A stretch of 10,916 nucleotides of DNA from Dunaliella salina (lineage: Eukaryota > Chlorophyta > Chlorophyceae > Chlamydomonadales > Dunaliellaceae): NCBI GenBank assembly GCA_002284615.2, contig MU070412.1:45139-56054 (forward strand), in the 5' to 3' direction. The translations under genes and the position numbers were made by a program. Within the stretch, counting starts at the first letter, position 1. Each line of letters begins with the position of its first letter. The notes beneath the pieces are model-generated. The model worked only from the letters and a program-made list of their open reading frames with translations, was not told the DNA's origin and made no database searches. Positions 8,008 through 10,916 of this stretch are shown here, one piece after another.

Positions 8008-8209
8008 GGTAGGCCCCAAGGCGCCTGTAGGGCATCCCCAGCTTAATATGCAGAGCTTCTGAAGTCTGCGCTCCCCTGTGTGATGGGACAGATCAGATTC
8101 AGATGCCATGCATGGCTCTTAGAGCGCTTTTTGTGCAAGTCCACAGATGGAGGAGTTGGACCTCACGTGCTTCATGTGTTGCTGTGCGACAATTTATTCA
8201 AGCTGAACA

Positions 8210-8905
8210 CAGGAGGGTAAAAAAAAAAAGTAGTGGACGTCATGTGTAAATTTTGGTTGGGACCCCCTTGACCCACCCACCCACCCCAAAACCCCCCTTC
8301 CCATGCTCCAATGCAGACCAAAAGGGTACCAATCTGCTCCTCTTTTAAATCTGCATCCATCTGCACACTCAGCGCAATAAATGGTTGAGTTGAAGCAGAG
8401 TTATGGGGCAAAAACTGAGCAGGAGACGCCCATGCATACCTGCCCTTCCAGGCACCCACAACTGGCTTGCAACTTCACAAACAGTCCTCCTAACTTCACC
8501 ATGCAATAATGCATCTTACATTGTCTCTATCCTGGAAGTTTGGATTGGTTTGCTGCACCTTGGCGTTTACACCCCCTGTTACCCACACCCTTGCGCGCAT
8601 GGCGCTGGCTCCCAGTCATCCACACAGACCCACCCTTTTACCCAAATTCCTCAAAGAGGGTGCCAATGGACAGTTCTCGAGCTCAGGATTCTAAATATAT
8701 ATTTAAAATTTCGAGTGTCCCAGAAAAAACTGGAGGGGGGTCCCAAAAAGTCGAACCCCCCCTGAGGGACCCACCCCTACCAACCTTCACCGTTCGGACC
8801 CATACATATACCAATCGATAGCTCTCGATCTCAGGATTCCGAATATGGGTGTCCCGATCGGATTGACACATGATGTCCAAAAGTTATGCTTCCTGGGGCC
8901 TCCTG
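8210..8905. mobile_element. Non-autonomous DNA transposon, copy 2 (CAGGAGG family), in the NCS1 intron
   Basis: A 696-bp segment begins CAGGAGG and ends CCTCCTG, flanked by perfect 7-bp repeats CTGAACA (8203-8209 and 8906-8912). The subterminal inverted pair TGGACGTCATGTGT (8234-8247) and its reverse complement at 8866-8879 match at 13 of 14 positions. It aligns with copy 1 from end to end in the same orientation. Examples are GGTACCA-TCTGCTCCT near the left, CACAACTGGCTTGCAA in the middle, CAAAGAGGGTGCCAAT, GGACCCATACATATA, and CTCAGGATTCCGA near the right. The two copies differ by many substitutions and indels, so they are not recent duplicates. An internal AGGGGGG/CCCCCCCT hairpin (8734-8763) and the repeated TCTCGA-CTCAGGATTC motif (8675-8691, 8823-8839) are shared with copy 1. 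No transposase is encoded. Confidence 0.9.
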
Positions 8906-9209
8906 CTGAACATATTTGTTTTGGGAAGGATTAAAATGGAGTGCACCTGACTCCATGTCTTCAAACACAGATTTGGGTATCAAACTTCAGGGGACTCTGC
9001 AAGTCGAAGCAATAAATGCAGCTGGAATACATGCATTTCTCTAAACATGCTTCTGAGGAGAAAGAGACACTGCAACATACAAGTGTTCACATCCGGTAGC
9101 AGTGCTGCTTTTTTTCCGCTTTGTAGCTGTAGCTACATTGCTATAGGCAGCTAATACATGCAGGGGCACCATACACACCAAGTTTTGGTGAAATTGATTG
9201 CCCCCGCGG

Positions 9210-9530
9210 GAACATGCAGGAAACCAAAAACTACATACTTAAAGGAATGAAGGTGGCAATGAAAAATATTTTTTCAGGGGTGCGGAATGATTTATGTATA
9301 GTACTGGTAATTGCTGGTTCCACTGGGACAACTCAAACCTAGATGGCTGAACTAACTTAATATGATATTATGTCCTTTGACCACAAGTAAAAAGCGCAAA
9401 AGGGAGTGAAAAGCAACCGCGGTGGTTGGTTCAATACAAAACTTCAACCATCCACCGCTTAAAAAAGTTATGTATGAGGGGTGCCAAAAAGACATTTTTA
9501 AACTCCTTTCCAATTTTTGAACATGCAGGA
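9210..9530. repeat. 12-bp direct repeat flanking a 297-bp segment
   Basis: GAACATGCAGGA occurs at 9210-9221 and 9519-9530. The enclosed segment has no clear inverted ends and no long A tail, so a retroposed element is possible but unproven. The spacing makes chance less likely but not excluded. Confidence 0.35.
9419..9458. repeat. 13-bp stem hairpin
   Basis: GCGGTGGTTGGTT (9419-9431) pairs with AACCATCCACCGC (9446-9458) at 12 of 13 positions around a 14-nt loop. It lies in the intron. Its role is unknown. Confidence 0.75.
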
Positions 9531-10101
9531 TGCTAGTAAGGTATATGGACATTGCAAAGATTTGTTTCTGGAGGGAAAATGGGTCCAATACTGGAACAAT
9601 GTGCCTTTGTGGGTCGATTTGTGGCCAAGTGGATAATCTGGGGTCCTCTAAGTTTCATCATTTTTGGGTGGATATAGATCTCATTACTCCTGGGTTTATG
9701 TGGAAAAATGGTTGGCATGATTAGATTTGAGAGAGAAATCAAGTAAAGAGCATGGTCAGTAAATAAGGGACTTGTCCACCTATGAAGCACTGCAACCAAT
9801 GAATGCTGCAGCCAGAATCCAAAAACTGGTAAATGCGTACACAACATACTTGCCATAATGCAGCACAGCTGCATCGATTCAAATACTTTTTGGCCAAAGG
9901 CCTAGGCACATGGAAAAGACTCATATACCACTGATGCAATGATGCGGCGCTTATTGTCTAATACTAGGAAACGTCCCTGACGTTATGCAAATATCACTGC
10001 AAACAGATAGACCAATTTCAATCATTCTCATTAGATGTGGAGCAACAGGTAAAAGAGATATTCGCGGGGGTCGTCGCTCTGGTTTTTACTACAGTGCTCA
10101 C

Positions 10102-10266
10102 CTTGTACCAATATGCTGAAAGCTCTCCCTGTTGGTACAAGCTATCCAGGTCAAGCTCCCTCTTCCGCACAATGTAATAGTCTGATAAGATGATGCCAAT
10201 GACAGGCCCAAGAAATACGGAGTACCCACAAAGCCAGGTACTTATGAAGGACGAGGTGGAGGACAC
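10102..10266 (-). CDS. NCS1: NCS1-family nucleobase transporter, penultimate coding exon
   Basis: This exon encodes 55 residues in phase 0 at both ends. It reads VSSTSSFISTWLCGYSVFLG, then PVIGIILSDYYIVRKRELDL, then DSLYQQGELSAYWYK. The pattern S-x-x-x-F-x-x-x-W-L-x-GYS-x-LGP-x-x-GI-x-x-x-DYY-x-x-R/K-x-x-L-x-x-x-x-LY is the signature region of NCS1 transporters, a late membrane segment followed by a polar loop. On the minus strand the acceptor is TTGTCAG just above 10266 and the donor is AAG/GTGAGC just below 10102. Joined to 6379-6603 it gives ...AYWYK-GGWNPAA..., as expected for the family (YxYxGGxNxxA). About 400 N-terminal residues, including the substrate-binding helices, are not in the window. 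Confidence 0.9.
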
Positions 10267-10514
10267 CTGACAAATTGAACGGGGTAAGGGTTCAATGGAG
10301 GCCACTTGCTTATCAAGCACGTGAAGAAGGCAGAGAGTAACTTATCATGGAAGCACCAGGCCGCTTCATGAGGAAGTATGCAGCATAAGTGTATGCGCAT
10401 GAATCACAGACATCACATGCACCTTGTGCACCACTTATGCAGCACCATATGCACCTGCACCTTATGCAGCATGCATGTATGCATATGGATCGCAGACACA
10501 TCATAGCTGAAGCG

Positions 10515-10546
10515 CATGCAAATCACATCACATGCAAATCACATCA
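10515..10546. repeat. 16-bp tandem repeat in ATGCA-rich DNA
   Basis: CATGCAAATCACATCA occurs twice in direct succession. It sits in a stretch (about 10377-10585) where GTATGCATATGGA, CACATCA and CACCTTATGCAGCA motifs recur imperfectly. Confidence 0.9.
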
Positions 10547-10625
10547 CAGCATGGGTGTATGCATATGGAGCACAGGCACCTAGGGATCGGCATTGACAAA
10601 CAGCGTTATATACAACATAGCGCGA

Positions 10626-10647
10626 TATAGCGCGATATCGCGCTATA
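10626..10647. repeat. 22-bp perfect palindrome
   Basis: The half-site TATAGCGCGAT is followed by its exact reverse complement with no spacer. A partial extra copy of TAGCGCGATAT lies directly to the left, from 10618. It alternates AT and CGCG blocks and could extrude as a cruciform. Confidence 0.92.
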
Positions 10648-10852
10648 CAATTTTGGGATTAGCGCTTGTTGAAATAGAAAACATTAAATCTCACCATTTT
10701 TGCCTGAGACTTCAAGTTCGTAGCATCAATATTGTCTGAAACAGTGTCCACTGCACCCTCAGTGAAGGATTTCTGTGCATGAAGGGAAGCACCACTGGAT
10801 GCCCTGGAGCAATACCCTGGAGGAGAGGAGGGGCTGTTCAGCCACACAGCCA

Positions 10853-10916
10853 CAGCCACACAAGTGCCACACACAACCACAGCCACACAAGTGCCACACA
10901 CAACCTCAGCCACACA
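10853..10916. repeat. 27-bp minisatellite running off the window edge
   Basis: Two 27-bp units (10853-10879 and 10880-10906) beginning CAGCCACACAAGTGCC differ at the last base only. A partial third unit is cut by the window end. On the minus strand it would read as a repeated Val/Cys/Thr/Ala string, which I take as meaningless. Confidence 0.93.

Larger units (their letters stand above)
6604..10101 (-). other. 3.5 kb intron of the NCS1 gene, with transposon insertion
   Basis: On the minus strand the intron begins GTGAGC (10101-10096) after codon AAG and ends TTGCAG before codon GGA, both in phase 0. It is 3498 bp. It holds a CAGGAGG-family transposon (8210-8905), a perfect 55-bp tandem duplication (7737-7846), a 10-mer repeat (7981-8007), C-runs at 7665-7676 and 7857-7866, and a hairpin (9419-9458). 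The open frames at 6993-7325 (minus) and 7000-7332 (plus) mirror each other and look like chance frames. I see no nested gene and no missing exon, since the two flanking exons join as the family predicts. Confidence 0.85.
10267..10916 (-). other. Part of the preceding NCS1 intron, repeat-rich
   Basis: No NCS1-like exon is visible here on the minus strand, so this should be intron sequence between the 10102-10266 exon and exons outside the window. It contains ATGCA/CATGC/CACATCA-rich repetitive DNA (about 10377-10585), a 22-bp palindrome (10626-10647) and a minisatellite at the edge. The frames at 10313-10504 and 10659-10913 (minus) are products of this repetitive composition. Confidence 0.6.

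Noticed and set aside
10659..10913. 84-codon minus-strand frame at the right edge as an upstream NCS1 exon
   Set aside because: Most of it translates the 27-bp minisatellite, and the rest shows none of the NCS1 landmarks.

Overview
The window looks like nuclear DNA of a eukaryote, most likely from the green plant lineage (a streptophyte alga, a bryophyte or another alga; species not identifiable from this stretch). The reasons are two spliced exons of an NCS1/PLUTO-type nucleobase transporter joined across a 3.5 kb GT-AG intron, several generations of nested transposable elements, microsatellites and long non-coding stretches. There are no bacterial-type operons. Most open reading frames here are short chance frames.

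The only host gene I can support lies on the minus strand. It is the last two coding exons seen (10102-10266, then 6379-6603 with the stop codon) of an NCS1-family transporter. Together they give 129 residues covering roughly the last three membrane segments. The N-terminal part (about 400 residues in the family) must lie to the right of the window, because 10267-10916 shows no matching exon.

Left of the gene, about 2260-5158 is a decayed plus-strand non-LTR retrotransposon (LINE). It still shows, in order, an RNase H domain, a C2HC zinc-finger-like motif, an RPD...E region resembling a restriction-like endonuclease, and a conserved C-terminus ending in PPDPH. Three later insertions cut it, each with intact target-site duplications. 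They are a tiny LINE 3' end of about 50 bp (2740-2789, 13-bp duplication), a minus-strand LINE 3' end of 356 bp (3282-3637, 12-bp duplication) and a 701-bp DNA transposon (4020-4720, 7-bp duplication).

The most interesting item is that DNA transposon. A second, diverged copy of 696 bp (8210-8905) sits in the transporter intron. Both copies begin CAGGAGG and end CCTCCTG, carry a second, 13-14 bp subterminal inverted repeat, and are flanked by perfect but different 7-bp duplications (CCGTGGC; CTGAACA). Neither encodes a recognisable transposase. They define a non-autonomous family that I cannot place in a named superfamily.

The rest (1-2250, 5159-6378, most of the intron and 10267-10916) holds simple repeats, a perfect 55-bp tandem duplication beside an undetermined base, a tRNA-like degenerate sequence, hairpins and a minisatellite, but no further gene that I can defend.
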